A DNA stretch of 64,000 nt. Source: Planctomycetota bacterium. GTDB lineage: Bacteria > Planctomycetota > UBA8108 > JACQVS01. A program made the translations under genes and the position numbers. Under the pieces are notes generated by a model. It was not told where the DNA came from. It searched no databases and saw only the letters and a program-made list of their open reading frames with translations. This document shows, in pieces, positions 26,484 through 36,116 of this stretch. Positions within the stretch are counted from its first letter, which is position 1. Every line of letters begins with the position of its first letter. Where the stretch lies: positions 1 through 64,000 of the forward strand of contig JANQLS010000072.1 in the NCBI GenBank assembly GCA_028280485.1, read 5' to 3'.

Positions 26484-26878
26484 CAACAACTCGGAGAAGC
26501 GAAGACGGTTTGTTTTCCCGATCATGACACACCGCCATTCTTAGTGTATTTTTTCTAATGTGTCACGGGCCACCCAAAACCGGCCAGCATTGATCACTTC
26601 AATACCATCAACAGTTTATGGAAGAAATTTTTAAGCATCAGGGAAATCCCATGAAGCCGATTCACCCCTCAGGTATGACAAACTACCGGAGATGGCCGGT
26701 TTTGAAGTGATCGGTGACATGAAGAACAAGGAAATCCTTTTTTTAACCAAGTTCCGATACGCCCCTCTTATGATGGGTTAAAAAGGAGAATTTTGTTTTT
26801 AATTTTTTGCCCCACCACCACTTGATGAAATGGGATAAAGATCGCTATCTATGTAACTGATGCCTGTAAATCTTAGCA
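26484..26878. other. Intergenic region with short mobile remnant
   Basis: It contains a 159-bp element with TGTCAC ends (26561-26719). The remainder shows no gene. Confidence 0.4.
26561..26719. mobile_element. MITE-like/IS21-like remnant, copy 2
   Basis: It begins TGTCACGGGCCACCC and ends with the complement, CGGTGACA. Internal repeats recur near both ends: AAAACCGGCCA on the left and TGGCCGGTTTT on the right, plus GATCACTTC and GAAGTGATC. Multiple inner repeats next to the tips are typical of IS21-family ends. There is no coding capacity. It is related to 14297-14506. Confidence 0.6.
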
Positions 26879-27730
26879 TCATGAGTGCAAAACTTTTTCA
26901 AGATGATCCTTGACGTCATACAAGTTTACCCCAAACTTACTGGCATCCTCTGGTCGTACTACAATGACCAAATGCTCAGCGAACTTGTTCTGCTTGGACG
27001 CATTGACGAATGACTCGGCTATAAGAGAAATCATCTTTTTTCTAGACAGCATCAGTCTGCCGCGGCCGGTACCTACAACAGGAATCGCAAGCTCCTGAAG
27101 ATCGCCAGCCTCCCTTACGTGATTCCACAATCCTTCCAACGCTAAGAGCACGTTATCAGGCGTTGTGGATGCGTTCCCCTGAGCGTTAAGATCAGCCATT
27201 GCCGTAAAATAGAATGTCTTTCCATGAGTCGTTATCGGGATTGTGGTGCCCATAGGATATGGGCTTGAATCGGGAACATTTCTCAGAGCATCGCGAATCT
27301 GGATCAGCAATTCGTCCTGGTTCCCTGTGAAGTAACGAGCGGTAAACTGACCTTGCAAGCTCTCCGGGGCGATTCTTCCCCCAGCAACATCAGCTTCAAA
27401 ATCGGTGTTGGTGCTGATCATTGCTGCACCGGCCCCCTCAAGCAGATCTTCGATACGCACTTCCACCGAAAAATCATTCTGAGGAAAAGAAACAACAATG
27501 GACTTGATTGGCCGCCGGAAAACGATGGCAACGACTACCGAGAGCAACAGAAAAACTACAAACGCATAGCGACCGTACTCGTCACGAGTGTATACGTGAA
27601 AGAAATCGAGTGTTTCGATTATGAGCCAAAACGCACCATAGATCGTCAAGACAGAAGTAATGCCGGCCCTCGAAGCCAAGACGTATCGCCAGTAAGCCTT
27701 GCTTCTTAGTGAATCTATCAAAAATCTCAT
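26879..27730 (-). CDS. TM-macro effector, type II Thoeris ThsA-like
   Basis: Two N-terminal transmembrane helices (AGITSVLTIYGAFWLIIETL and AFVVFLLLSVVVAIVF) precede a macro-type domain (about residues 95-275). GAAMISTNTDFEADVAGG, GTTIPITTHGKTFYF and ELAIPVVGTGRGRL resemble the ADP-ribose-binding loops of DUF6430 macro proteins. In type II Thoeris, a TM-macro effector senses an ADP-ribose-derived signal made by a TIR enzyme and disrupts the membrane. The TIR gene sits 24 nt upstream on the same strand, the expected pairing. An ATG at 27730 follows an adjacent GTG. GC content is higher than in the flanks, consistent with transfer. Confidence 0.75.
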   Translation of the reverse strand: MRFLIDSLRSKAYWRYVLASRAGITSVLTIYGAFWLIIETLDFFHVYTRDEYGRYAFVVFLLLSVVVAIVFRRPIKSIVVSFPQNDFSVEVRIEDLLEGAGAAMISTNTDFEADVAGGRIAPESLQGQFTARYFTGNQDELLIQIRDALRNVPDSSPYPMGTTIPITTHGKTFYFTAMADLNAQGNASTTPDNVLLALEGLWNHVREAGDLQELAIPVVGTGRGRLMLSRKKMISLIAESFVNASKQNKFAEHLVIVVRPEDASKFGVNLYDVKDHLEKVLHS

Positions 27731-27754
27731 CACATTTTTCTCGCACGGCGCAAT

Positions 27755-28324
27755 CTAACAATTATAGAAATAAGTTCCGTCAGAGGTCTTTGTTCCAACC
27801 ATAAAATCTGAATCATTTAGCGCACTCTTGATAGTTGCCTTGCGATTCGGGACGTGTATTGTTGGCACGTCGCTCATATGGTCCCGAAAGACCGGGAGGC
27901 GATCCCAAAGATTCTTGATCTTCTGCTTTATAGTCTTTGCTTCGCAGTTGATGATGTCACTCTTCTCGCTGTAGTCCGGATATACGACAATTACCGGGAG
28001 ACCGTTTGTTCCGATTCCAAAGTTGATCTCTTCGCGAAGCGCTCGGCTATTTTTCGTGATCGAGCTCAGAAATAGAACGATATTTTTGGAGCTATTAAGG
28101 CGTTCATGAATTCTAGGCTTCAATGTTTTCTCCCAATCGCTTCCATCCCGAACATTGTAGTTCTTTGCGTGAGAATCATTGAACGGGAACGCGCTGTCTG
28201 CACCCTTCCACGCCCTGAGAAGATTGTATGATACGAAATCCTTGGTCGCATGCGCGCCCAAGCTGCTTTCGTGGAAAGGTTCGTCCACGTAGAAAGCTGA
28301 ATAGTTACCGTTGCGGTATGCCAT
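27755..28324 (-). CDS. TIR-domain signalling enzyme, Thoeris ThsB-like
   Basis: The 189-aa protein starts MAYRNGNYSAFYVDEPF, typical of the MTH538/DUF1863 TIR-like family used as ThsB. A Rossmann-like core shows NIVLFLSSITKNSRALREEINFGIG, split here at NIVLFLSSITKNS and RALREEINFGIG. The Glu in LREEI is the likely NAD-cleaving residue. LPVIVVYPDY is the next strand. TIR enzymes of this group turn NAD into an ADP-ribose-type messenger upon phage infection. The macro-domain effector follows 24 nt later. Confidence 0.75.
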   Translation of the reverse strand: MAYRNGNYSAFYVDEPFHESSLGAHATKDFVSYNLLRAWKGADSAFPFNDSHAKNYNVRDGSDWEKTLKPRIHERLNSSKNIVLFLSSITKNSRALREEINFGIGTNGLPVIVVYPDYSEKSDIINCEAKTIKQKIKNLWDRLPVFRDHMSDVPTIHVPNRKATIKSALNDSDFMVGTKTSDGTYFYNC

Positions 28325-28858
28325 ATCACCAGTGCCTCCATCAATCTGCCAATGCTTCAGCGGTAAAGACTAAACACATCAGGCGCATGCCTTCTCAGAA
28401 TAACCTATTCAACGCGCTGCCAACAAAGTGGCGCGCAAGGCATGCCGGTGTGTCTCATTCCACTATGCGTGAATGTAAAGAGCCCTCATTGGACCACGAG
28501 CTCCACCGACACATCAAGCAGTAAGTTTTCTCACGTGCCATATAGGTTCAAATGGAATTTACTGAGTGGTGGTGTTAGTGCTCGAAAATCCTCATTCGTC
28601 AGGACGTTCTAAAGGATGAATGTGTTGTGACGTAGACGATGGGACGGCTGAAGGGCAAGGGATTTGGGGATCGGCGAGTTCTCCAAGAAAAGGCCCTGAT
28701 AAATCCTTGAAATAAAAAGGTATTTCATAACTGCTGTTATAGAGCCCCGTAACTACCTGGATTTACTTCTATATAGATCACGACAATTCAGGTTCTGGTG
28801 AAGTAGCGATCAAGACAAGCTAAATGAAATCATTTCACTTTTAACGCTATGATATATT
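28325..28858. other. Intergenic region
   Basis: High-GC DNA continues to about 28.5 kb and then drops. A small GC-rich hairpin (GCGCTGCC/GGCGCGC near 28416-28438) is present. Open frames on both strands here look accidental. Confidence 0.35.
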
Positions 28859-30556
28859 TCAATTGATTGTCGATAGTATACATTCCTTCAATTGCCTTAT
28901 AGAATCAGGAAAATCATTTAGGTTAAGGTGATGATGCACTTCCCTAAAATACTTCTTTTTATATGTCTTTAAACCTGATAGAACAGGGCCTAGCAATAAT
29001 TTCCCTTCAAATATTTTTAAAACTTCCTCAATTTCTTTATTATTGATCACCTGTTTTAAATAACGAACTTCATCTTTAAAAGTATTTAAAAATTCATCGT
29101 TGTCAATCCAACTCTTCAAATCATCAATGCAACTTGAAATAAATGTTACTGCTTCATTGAAATCATTGTCTAATTTCTCAATCTCACTCCTTTTCATTCC
29201 ACCAATAATTGGCACATTCTGATGCATTGCTGCAGTTCTTTTTATTGCAGTTCGAATTATTTGCGACTCTGCAATCTGAAATACATGGTCAATAATGGAA
29301 CTAATGTCCGGTCTATTTTCAGGAGCGAAGGCTGTATTAATGTAATTTTCAATAACCTGAGGGTGACAATACACGCTTTCTAATTCATGGTAAGGTAAAA
29401 AAGAAATTCCACGCTCTTGAAGCTTCGCGATTTGATCATCGGTGCGGAAATCTCTATCGATTATCCCCTTAATAAGTATTCCTAAATTTGCTTGATCAAT
29501 ATATTCTAAAAATCCAAAAAATAGCTTCAGAACGGCTTCAGAATTCCCCAATGGTTGAATCTTTAAACCTTTGTAGTCACCAAACATAAAATTGAAAAAG
29601 GCCAAATCATGACCATCGTCACTCCCCTCTATTGCTAAAACTTTATCATGAGTTACTACAGAGGGCACCGCCCCCAAAAAATCCTTACGGATATTTTTTG
29701 GCAATTGATGAAAATGTTCAGTACTGTCTATTAAAAGAGTCTTGTTTCCATTTAGGAGAAATATTTGATCTACACCGGATCGTATTGTAAAGCTGGTTGA
29801 ATGTGTTGCATATAGGAAAATTGATTCAGGATGATGATGCGCCTCAACTGTCGACCAGAATATCTCAGCTAAATGCGGGTTTAAATTACTTTCAGGTTCA
29901 TCGATCAAAAAAAATTCAGGCTTCTCATCCAATATCAATCTACCTAAGAGCAAAAAAATCTGTCTCTCACCAGAGCTAAGCTGGCTGGGATTATATTTAT
30001 TTCCATTTTTCAAACAATGAATAGATACATGTACTGGATTAAATTTCAGTTTAATCTTAGGAAAAATCTGTTCATAAATTTGTTTAAATTTATCAATTTT
30101 AGATTTTTCTCGAACAGGCACTTTTTCTCTTTGTGAAGTGAAACGTAAACATTGCTCTGAATGCTTATAAACTTTTTGCACATGATCCAGACAAAGCATT
30201 TCTAAAACGGAATCAAAAACTTTTTTTAATTTCTTTTCATTGACTGACACATGAGCAAATATTCCAGCTAACTCTTCATCATAATTCTCAATCTCATTCC
30301 GATTTAAATCACTACGATTTGATACAAAAGCAATACGATCTCCTCTAATCAAACAAAATCGCTTTGTGTTAGAAGTTTTTAACAAATCTGTTCTTGCCGC
30401 GATGTATTGCAATAAAGTAGTCTTCCCTTCTCCATTGGCACCAATTATTACATTTACCTTTTTTAACACTTGATCAAACTCAGGACACGGAGGTTTCCCC
30501 CCCATCTTGATTGAAAGCTCTATTGTGGGTTTGTGTTCACTATTACTGTTACACAT
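28859..30556 (-). CDS. AAA ATPase fused to DUF4435 (TOPRIM-like), PARIS-type, 565 aa
   Basis: Residues 1-290 form an ABC/SMC-like ATPase: KVNVIIGANGEGKTTLLQYI (Walker A), PSQLSSGERQIFLLLGRLIL (signature), PEFFLIDEPESNLNPHLAEI (Walker B) and LYATHSTSF (switch His). Residues 300-560 fit DUF4435: VLAIEGSDDGHDLAFF, GIIDRDFR and YHELESVYCHP, with Glu and Asp clusters of a TOPRIM nuclease. In PARIS anti-phage systems AriA (ATPase) and AriB (DUF4435) are usually separate; single-gene fusions are known. The ATPase cage senses phage anti-restriction proteins and releases the nuclease. The gene stands next to a Thoeris pair, as expected in a defence island. Single-gene OLD-like or other AAA-DUF4435 systems remain alternatives. 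Confidence 0.7.
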   Translation of the reverse strand: MCNSNSEHKPTIELSIKMGGKPPCPEFDQVLKKVNVIIGANGEGKTTLLQYIAARTDLLKTSNTKRFCLIRGDRIAFVSNRSDLNRNEIENYDEELAGIFAHVSVNEKKLKKVFDSVLEMLCLDHVQKVYKHSEQCLRFTSQREKVPVREKSKIDKFKQIYEQIFPKIKLKFNPVHVSIHCLKNGNKYNPSQLSSGERQIFLLLGRLILDEKPEFFLIDEPESNLNPHLAEIFWSTVEAHHHPESIFLYATHSTSFTIRSGVDQIFLLNGNKTLLIDSTEHFHQLPKNIRKDFLGAVPSVVTHDKVLAIEGSDDGHDLAFFNFMFGDYKGLKIQPLGNSEAVLKLFFGFLEYIDQANLGILIKGIIDRDFRTDDQIAKLQERGISFLPYHELESVYCHPQVIENYINTAFAPENRPDISSIIDHVFQIAESQIIRTAIKRTAAMHQNVPIIGGMKRSEIEKLDNDFNEAVTFISSCIDDLKSWIDNDEFLNTFKDEVRYLKQVINNKEIEEVLKIFEGKLLLGPVLSGLKTYKKKYFREVHHHLNLNDFPDSIRQLKECILSTIN

Positions 30557-31096
30557 ATTACTGTTTCAAGAATAAAGTCCTATATTTGATTTCAACTATG
30601 TAATATTGTAGTTTTTAAAATTGAAATAGAGTCAATAATTTTGATAACAAATTTTTAGATCTTTTCTTCAGATGTTGGGCAAGAATTAATCGAATCACCA
30701 TTCATTAACTCTATTTTGATTTGGCTTCAATCTTTAAAAGAGTGTTGCCATATTTTGAGGAAAAGATCTTAAAAGTAAACATAAGAACTAATCATTCCAT
30801 TTATCAGAATGATTAAATTTAGAACTTATTTCCTGATTTCAAAGTGTAACTGACTCACGATTTATCCATTTTATGAAAATGGAGATGGGAATTTCTATAA
30901 CCTATCTTCAATAATCATTTTTTATAATGATCTATTGACATCATTAGCTCCAATAATCTTGAAAATCTCCGTTTCTCATGTAATGGTTCTGATAACTGAT
31001 AAAGCCCTAAATCTGAACATACAAAATAACGATACTTAAACTTAGAGAAAAGGCTTTACTTCAAACAACAAATATTGAACTGAAGGCAAGAGATTA
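30557..31096. other. AT-rich intergenic region with three short hairpins
   Basis: It lies upstream of the minus-strand ATPase gene. No reading frame is evident. Three stem-loops at 30789-30931 are listed separately. Confidence 0.4.
30789..30931. repeat. Three short stem-loops upstream of PARIS-like gene
   Basis: Stems are TAATCATTC/GAATGATTA (30789-30815), TCCATTTT/AAAATGGA (30865-30883) and ATCATT/AATGAT (30914-30931). The first and third share the ATCATT core. In such AT-rich DNA some stems are expected by chance. Confidence 0.4.
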
Positions 31097-31255
31097 ATGG
31101 AATTGTGCAGAATTAAAACCAATAAACCAATCAACGAAAAAGAAAAATATAAGTTGATCAAAGCAGTGGGAAAGAATGTTGAAAAGCGTATAAGCTTGAA
31201 CACCTCATTTCAGAAATGTGTGAAAGAAGAAGATTTAAATAATAAAAAATCATAG
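31097..31255 (+). CDS. Possible small basic protein, 52 aa
   Basis: ATG 31097 to TAG 31255 encodes a Lys-rich peptide (MELCRIKTNKPINEKEKYK...). Only a weak AGAG precedes it. It shows no domain or membrane segment. It may be chance in AT-rich DNA or a gene fragment. Confidence 0.2.
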   Translation: MELCRIKTNKPINEKEKYKLIKAVGKNVEKRISLNTSFQKCVKEEDLNNKKS

Positions 31256-31269
31256 GATGGGAGGTTACG

Positions 31270-32382
31270 GATACCTATCCCAAGGTCTTATACCGCGGTA
31301 TTCCCAAGAATATTTTCTCTCTGAGGCTGTTCTTTGAGCTTGGTCGAAAAGAAACTTGAGTATCTGCTTTAATTCTTAGTTTAAGCTTCGATAGCCATCT
31401 AAAGCTATTTTTCACAGATCTCGTATATATATTCAAGACATCGCTGCAACCACAAACGGGGCGAATCTATTTCTATTACCAGGCTTCCCAAGCTCTGAGT
31501 GAAGTAAAATTCTATTGGTTTAGCCAGCTGCTAAGCTCACCCAAATCAATCCTTCCATATTTCAAGTATTAGCCGTTAGATATTTTTTCAAATTTGTATA
31601 AGACTTACATTCTTAAAAGATCAGCATTTTACTTGGGAATTAAAACCACTTTGAGCATTTTCTCTTTTACCGAAAAAGAAGTAAGATCCCCACGGTAATA
31701 GCCAAGAATTCTTGGATCAGAAGCAGCCCCTTTTGCTCTACAAATAACGAGTCAGCCGGCATTTTTGGCCTGTCTAAAATATTCGCATTTGAAATTCTCA
31801 GCATTTACTAGAAGCAGCTTATTAATCAGCATTTTTGCATCTGGAAGCAATCTCTTTCCCCTTGAATATCAGGCGCCACTGAAGCTGCGATACATCGATT
31901 TTACACAATCTATAAATGCAATGAACTTCAAGAGTAGCAGGAACCTGAATCGTGAATCGCCCTTTGAAATTTACAACTAAACGATAGTTAAGCCCAAAGG
32001 AAGTGTCGTCTTCGCAAAGAATGTCATTGAATTCATGAAGGCGATTCTTTTTAGCCCCTAAATGGGTGTGACAAGCTCGCTCATTAGATGTTAAAAAAGC
32101 ATTCTGGAAAATGTAGGGAACCCTAACGAGAAGAGAGACGGTCGTTATAGGGCTTATAAGCTACAGACTCTTCAGTTATGTCCATAAACAAACGAAGGAG
32201 ATCTGAGAGCATGTTAATCCTTCTGAAGCCAATCCAACAAGAAATGTTCCCGGTGTATAGAATGGGGTTAACTTGCGAACGCTTTTAGATAAACCAGATT
32301 CTTTTCCGATCTCATTTAAAATCCCTTCGGAAAGAATCTCTCGAATAATTTGTCGGCAACGGTTAGAGCTACGGCTTATCAT
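31270..32382 (-). pseudogene. Degraded IS4-family transposase
   Basis: The intact 5' piece (32176-32382) reads MISRSSNRCRQIIREILSEG then EIGKESGLSKSVRKLTPFY, the typical N-terminus of IS4-type transposases. Further along the minus strand, frame-shifted pieces continue the match: AKKNRLHEFNDILCEDDTS, FKGRFTIQVPATLEVH, CRAKGAASDPRILGYYRGD then SFSVKEKMLKVVLIPK. Many stops and frameshifts separate them, so it is dead. The 3' border is approximate. Confidence 0.55.
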
Positions 32383-32634
32383 TTTTGGCTCCCATTATAT
32401 ATTTGCGGATTGTTAACAGGGGCTTTTTTTATGCTATTTCCAAGCTAAAATTCAGCATGCGGCTACAAGCAATGACCACGATGAGGCTTAAAATATCCAA
32501 CCTATGGATAAGATCTAATCCTCGATTTTGATTTGGGCTGCTTGCAGATTCCACCTATACTTCTTATATAAAAAATGATAATAACTATCTAATTGCTTTT
32601 GAGCAGAGAAAATTCTTCCTCCGGAGTTTAAATC

Positions 32635-33726
32635 TTAGTTATAAAGACTTGTTGGTTGTTCTTTTAATGAAAACATTAATGTAAGATTAAATCCTTGCCC
32701 TTGCCAAGGATACCCATTCGGCCTTAAACGACTTCCACCCTTCCAATCATAACGTAGATGTTTAGATCCCTCACCCGTAGGCTCACTTGGAATGATCAGC
32801 TCCCCACCAGCATACCACGGATCTGGATCATTAAGCATCGGACTATTCGCGCGAAGTTGTAGATCACGTTCAACCATCCAAGAAAATAAAAACCGTTCAC
32901 TCGGGCGACCGACATGCACGGTTAATTCATAAAGCTTTATGTCTACTAACCACCCCTTATCGATTTTTAAAGTCTCTACAGCTTGTCTCTGAACTTCTCT
33001 TAAATAAGACTTGAGATTTTCCTCATCTTCATAGTTATTTCCAAATTCTGGTGGGAGATCTGAGCTACACTCTAATCTTTCTTTAGTTGCCCTGTGAACA
33101 TCAAACGGTGAAGCAACTTGAAGAACTTGGACGCAACCAAACGGGGTTTTATATGAGTGCCCGGCCTCCTTTGATCTAACTGACCAATAAAACCATCTTG
33201 TCGCACCTGGTTTAATACCTGGCACGATATCTGCCATAAAAAACGTAACACCGTTTGTCTGAATTAGCTGCAAAGAATCAATACTCAATCCTTCTGGCAA
33301 AATAGGTACAGACTTACAATCCTTATGCCACTCTCCATGAAGACCTGGAACAGGGAACACAGGGTTATTTGGTTCAGGCTTATGAAGCGTCAATCCAGGA
33401 ACACCACCATGTTCAGAAGGATCCCATTCTTCAAACCAACCTTCTTCATTTTTTAAAATAGGCCCTGCGGCAATGGGGGCATTCATGGGCAACTCATTGG
33501 TTAAATCGTAAACCGCATCAATTTTAACTGCATTTCTATTTTCTTCATCGAACACATATTGGTCACCCGGAAACAAAAAATATAGCCTATTAATGCTTTC
33601 TTTTCCGTTATTCCGAATCAAAAAACGAAAATCTGAGATGACATCATTCTCACCTGGAAATGAGATTTGTTCATTGTAGTATGGAATTGATATTGGATTA
33701 TCGGGATGATAAACATTAAGACACAT
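32635..33726 (-). CDS. Hypothetical protein, 363 aa
   Basis: I recognise no family. The protein is rich in Pro, Gly and aromatic residues with a beta-strand look (SDFRFLIRNNGKESINRLYF, VTFFMADIVPGIKPGATRW). It has no signal peptide and no transmembrane helix. The C-terminus is Trp/Gly-rich (DWKGGSRLRPNGYPWQGQG). The N-terminal RFLIRNNG...LYFLFPG pattern would suit a beta-sandwich. It may form a unit with the 64-aa gene 92 nt upstream. It lies between two dead transposons in the defence zone; a defence link is only positional. Confidence 0.65.
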   Translation of the reverse strand: MCLNVYHPDNPISIPYYNEQISFPGENDVISDFRFLIRNNGKESINRLYFLFPGDQYVFDEENRNAVKIDAVYDLTNELPMNAPIAAGPILKNEEGWFEEWDPSEHGGVPGLTLHKPEPNNPVFPVPGLHGEWHKDCKSVPILPEGLSIDSLQLIQTNGVTFFMADIVPGIKPGATRWFYWSVRSKEAGHSYKTPFGCVQVLQVASPFDVHRATKERLECSSDLPPEFGNNYEDEENLKSYLREVQRQAVETLKIDKGWLVDIKLYELTVHVGRPSERFLFSWMVERDLQLRANSPMLNDPDPWYAGGELIIPSEPTGEGSKHLRYDWKGGSRLRPNGYPWQGQGFNLTLMFSLKEQPTSLYN

Positions 33727-33818
33727 CTCTTAGGAAGCCTCATTTTTGACATAGATCAAACTAAATTCAGTTCATAAAAGGCTAGAGCTTTAAATCATGA
33801 GAATTCGACCTCAAAAAC

Positions 33819-34013
33819 CTACTCTCCCTGTGCCAATTCATCATCATCATCGACAGCAGCAGGCTGCACCCCAACAACTTGACCAGGTCGGCGTTCGAAT
33901 CCTGTATTTTGGCCTGCACGCTTTCGAGCAATATCAGAAACCCTTTTAAACAAAACCATTTTTAGTTTTTCGGAGGGCTTATATCCAGTTTCTGCATCTG
34001 GGAGTATTTGCAT
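33819..34013 (-). CDS. Hypothetical protein, 64 aa
   Basis: AGAAGAG about 10 nt before the ATG at 34013 is a fair ribosome binding site. The peptide has a basic middle (FKRVSDIARKRAGQ) and an acidic C-terminus (VDDDDELAQGE). It has no membrane segment or known domain. It is same strand as and upstream of the 363-aa gene, possibly co-transcribed. Confidence 0.4.
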   Translation of the reverse strand: MQILPDAETGYKPSEKLKMVLFKRVSDIARKRAGQNTGFERRPGQVVGVQPAAVDDDDELAQGE

Positions 34014-34521
34014 ATTATTATTCTCTTCTACTAATTTTTATAAATTAATTTCACCGGTATCAAACCTCCTCTCAGTGAGCAGTGAATTAAGAAGGAAAAG
34101 CTACCTTATTTTCACTCTTTTTCAATCTAAATCTCGCAAAAACATCATTTTAAGTCATGTACTACTAACACATTAATATACTATATTTTCAGTATACGCT
34201 TATTGCTTTCTAAAAGTAAGCAAAATCAATCCAAACCAAAACACGCCAAAAGCCCCTAATCCACTCCAAGATCAACACTTAGGCCATTCCCGTTCAGTAA
34301 GAAAAAAGGGGGGGATATTCGCTATGCTCTCTTGCTCCCTCTATCCAATTACTGAGAAGCATACTGAAAACATCCCCAGATTCTAATATGTATGCATATT
34401 GCCCACCACCCCCAACCCGACACCGATATTTTTTAAAAAGTTCCAAGCCTTGGCCAATCCTCAAAACCTTCTCCACCCTAAATGTATAGTCCTGGGCTTT
34501 TTGCTCCCGGTTAGCTGGGGC
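34014..34521. other. Intergenic region
   Basis: No supported gene is seen. A minus-strand open frame (34294-34476) without ribosome binding site is probably chance. A G-tract of eight lies near 34309. Confidence 0.4.
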
Positions 34522-35679
34522 TTAAAAAGTTGAAAATTCTCTCGGAATCTTACGTCCAATAGAGCTGTGAAGACGTACTTCGTAATAGTCTTTACGCCAG
34601 TTATCTAAAATCTCTTGAGCTTCTTCAAGAGATAAAAACCAATTTTGATTCAAACATTCCTGTCTAAGTTTCCCATTGAAGGATTCTAAGTATGCAATGT
34701 CAGTAGGCCTTACCTGGGCGACTGAAGTCCATATTCACTCCATTCGTATAAGCCCGCAAGTTTAAATAGCGACAAGTGAATTCAGGGTCGTTGTCGACCC
34801 GAATCGATAAAGGGAGTTGACGATCTCTGTTCAGCTCCTCCAAAGCTCCAACCACATGATCTGCCGCAAGACGCTGACCCACTTTGATAGCCAAATATTC
34901 CCGACTATAATTATCCACGATGGTAAGGATCAAAAATTGGGAATTTGAGTACAGTTTTTACGACATGAAGTCCATGGACCAACACTAGTTGATCCTGGTA
35001 GTGGGCTCTCGCAGAGGCTTCTTTGCTGGGCTTCGATGCCTCTTCGGATTCTTTCGATTTAAGGCTAAATCTTCCTCGCGGTAAAGCCTATAGGTTAACT
35101 TGTGATTGATGTTATGTCCGTCGCGGCGAAGTATGATGTGAAGACGACGATAACCGTAACGGACTCGACTTGAAGCTAAGTCTCTGAGACGGATTTGTAG
35201 CTCTGTCCGATCATCCGCGATGCTCTGACGTCGGTGAGTGGAACGAGGAAAGTGTAGTGCTTCGGAAGCACGACGCTCACTCACCCGATACTTCTCTTGA
35301 AGCTCATATTCCAGCATGCGCTTGCGCTCGGACTTCAGAGCTTTTTTGACAGCACGTCTTGAAGCATGGTCTTGTCTAAGGATAGATCGGCGACCAATTG
35401 TTTAAGCTTCTTATTCTCTTGTTCAAGTTGCTTGAGGCGTCTGAGCTCGGGTAAGCCCAACCCTACGTACTTTTCCTTCCAGCGAAAAAACGTTTGCTCG
35501 TGAATGCCGAGCTTTCTACAAATTTCTTAGACGGGGACTCCGCCTTCAGCTTGACGCAGTGCGAAGGCGATCTGTTCTTCAGAGTAACGTTTCTTGCTCA
35601 TGATGAGGGGTTCCTTTCAGTGAGGTAGCATAACCGAAAACTACACTTTGGGGTGGACTCATTTTTGGGGAGCAGGTCA
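34522..35679 (-). mobile_element. Degraded IS3-family element (IS51/IS407-like)
   Basis: Minus-strand pieces in order are as follows. orfA from ATG 35601 reads MSKKRYSEEQIAFALRQAEG, has a TAA after GVPV, then EICRKLGIHEQTFFRWKEKY and a Leu-zipper ending LSLDKTMLQDVLSKKL. orfB (34985-35317) has RVRYGYRRLHIILRRDG. A further frame (34700-34933) has MILTIVDNYSREYLAI and SIRVDNDPEF, the DDE core. The tail is DNWRKDYYEVRLHSSIGRKI and ends at 34522. At least one stop and two frameshifts kill it. The probable right tip, GGGGAGCAGGTCA, ends at 35679; the left tip is unclear. Insertion truncated the gene that now starts at 35680. Confidence 0.8.
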
Positions 35680-36026
35680 AATGGACTGCGTACTCTTCAA
35701 AAGGAGACGGGTCAATATTTATTCATACACAAAAATTTTTAGACTGGTCGATATCTGTTCCAGATGATGAAATTGGAGATTTAGCGAAACAGATCATGCT
35801 AAATTTAGCACTACGACCCAAAGCTGTTAATGGTGAAGGCCTCTCTACAGATTTAAATAAACTATGTAATCTTACAAATCTAACCGAAGAAAAGTTTAAG
35901 ATTGGTTGGGACTTAGTAGAAAATTTATTTGAAGAGAAATTTGGACGGCTACATTTCATCTCAGATTTCTTATTAAATGAAAACCCAGAGGAAAATGACG
36001 ACGAAGGGATTAATAAAAGCATTTGA
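35680..36026 (+). pseudogene. 5'-truncated hypothetical gene
   Basis: The frame is open straight from the IS3 tip and reads HTQKFLDWSISVPDDEIGDL, then AKQIMLNLALRPKAVNGEG and acidic C-terminal sequence ending NKSI. No start with a ribosome binding site exists before the internal ATG at 35796, which cuts into the conserved-looking part. The N-terminus was evidently removed by the insertion. Its helical content and position 90 nt before the TIR-like gene suggest a lost partner of that gene. Confidence 0.5.
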
Positions 36027-36116
36027 AATTTTCGTCTAACAGTGAATACATAAATACCTTTCTCCTTAAAAATTAGTGGAAAGTAAATTAGAAACAACAG
36101 TCAAAACCTGAACTCA

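Noticed and set aside
28380..28450. Integron attC-like site (ATTCAAC followed by a GCGCTGCC/GGCGCGC stem)
   Set aside because: The matching GTTRRRY site at the other end is missing and no integron integrase is present.
33880..33905. Possible distal attachment site (GTTCGAATCC resembling the tRNA T loop)
   Set aside because: Only about nine bases match tRNA-Cys, no flanking stem bases agree, and it lies inside a plausible small gene.
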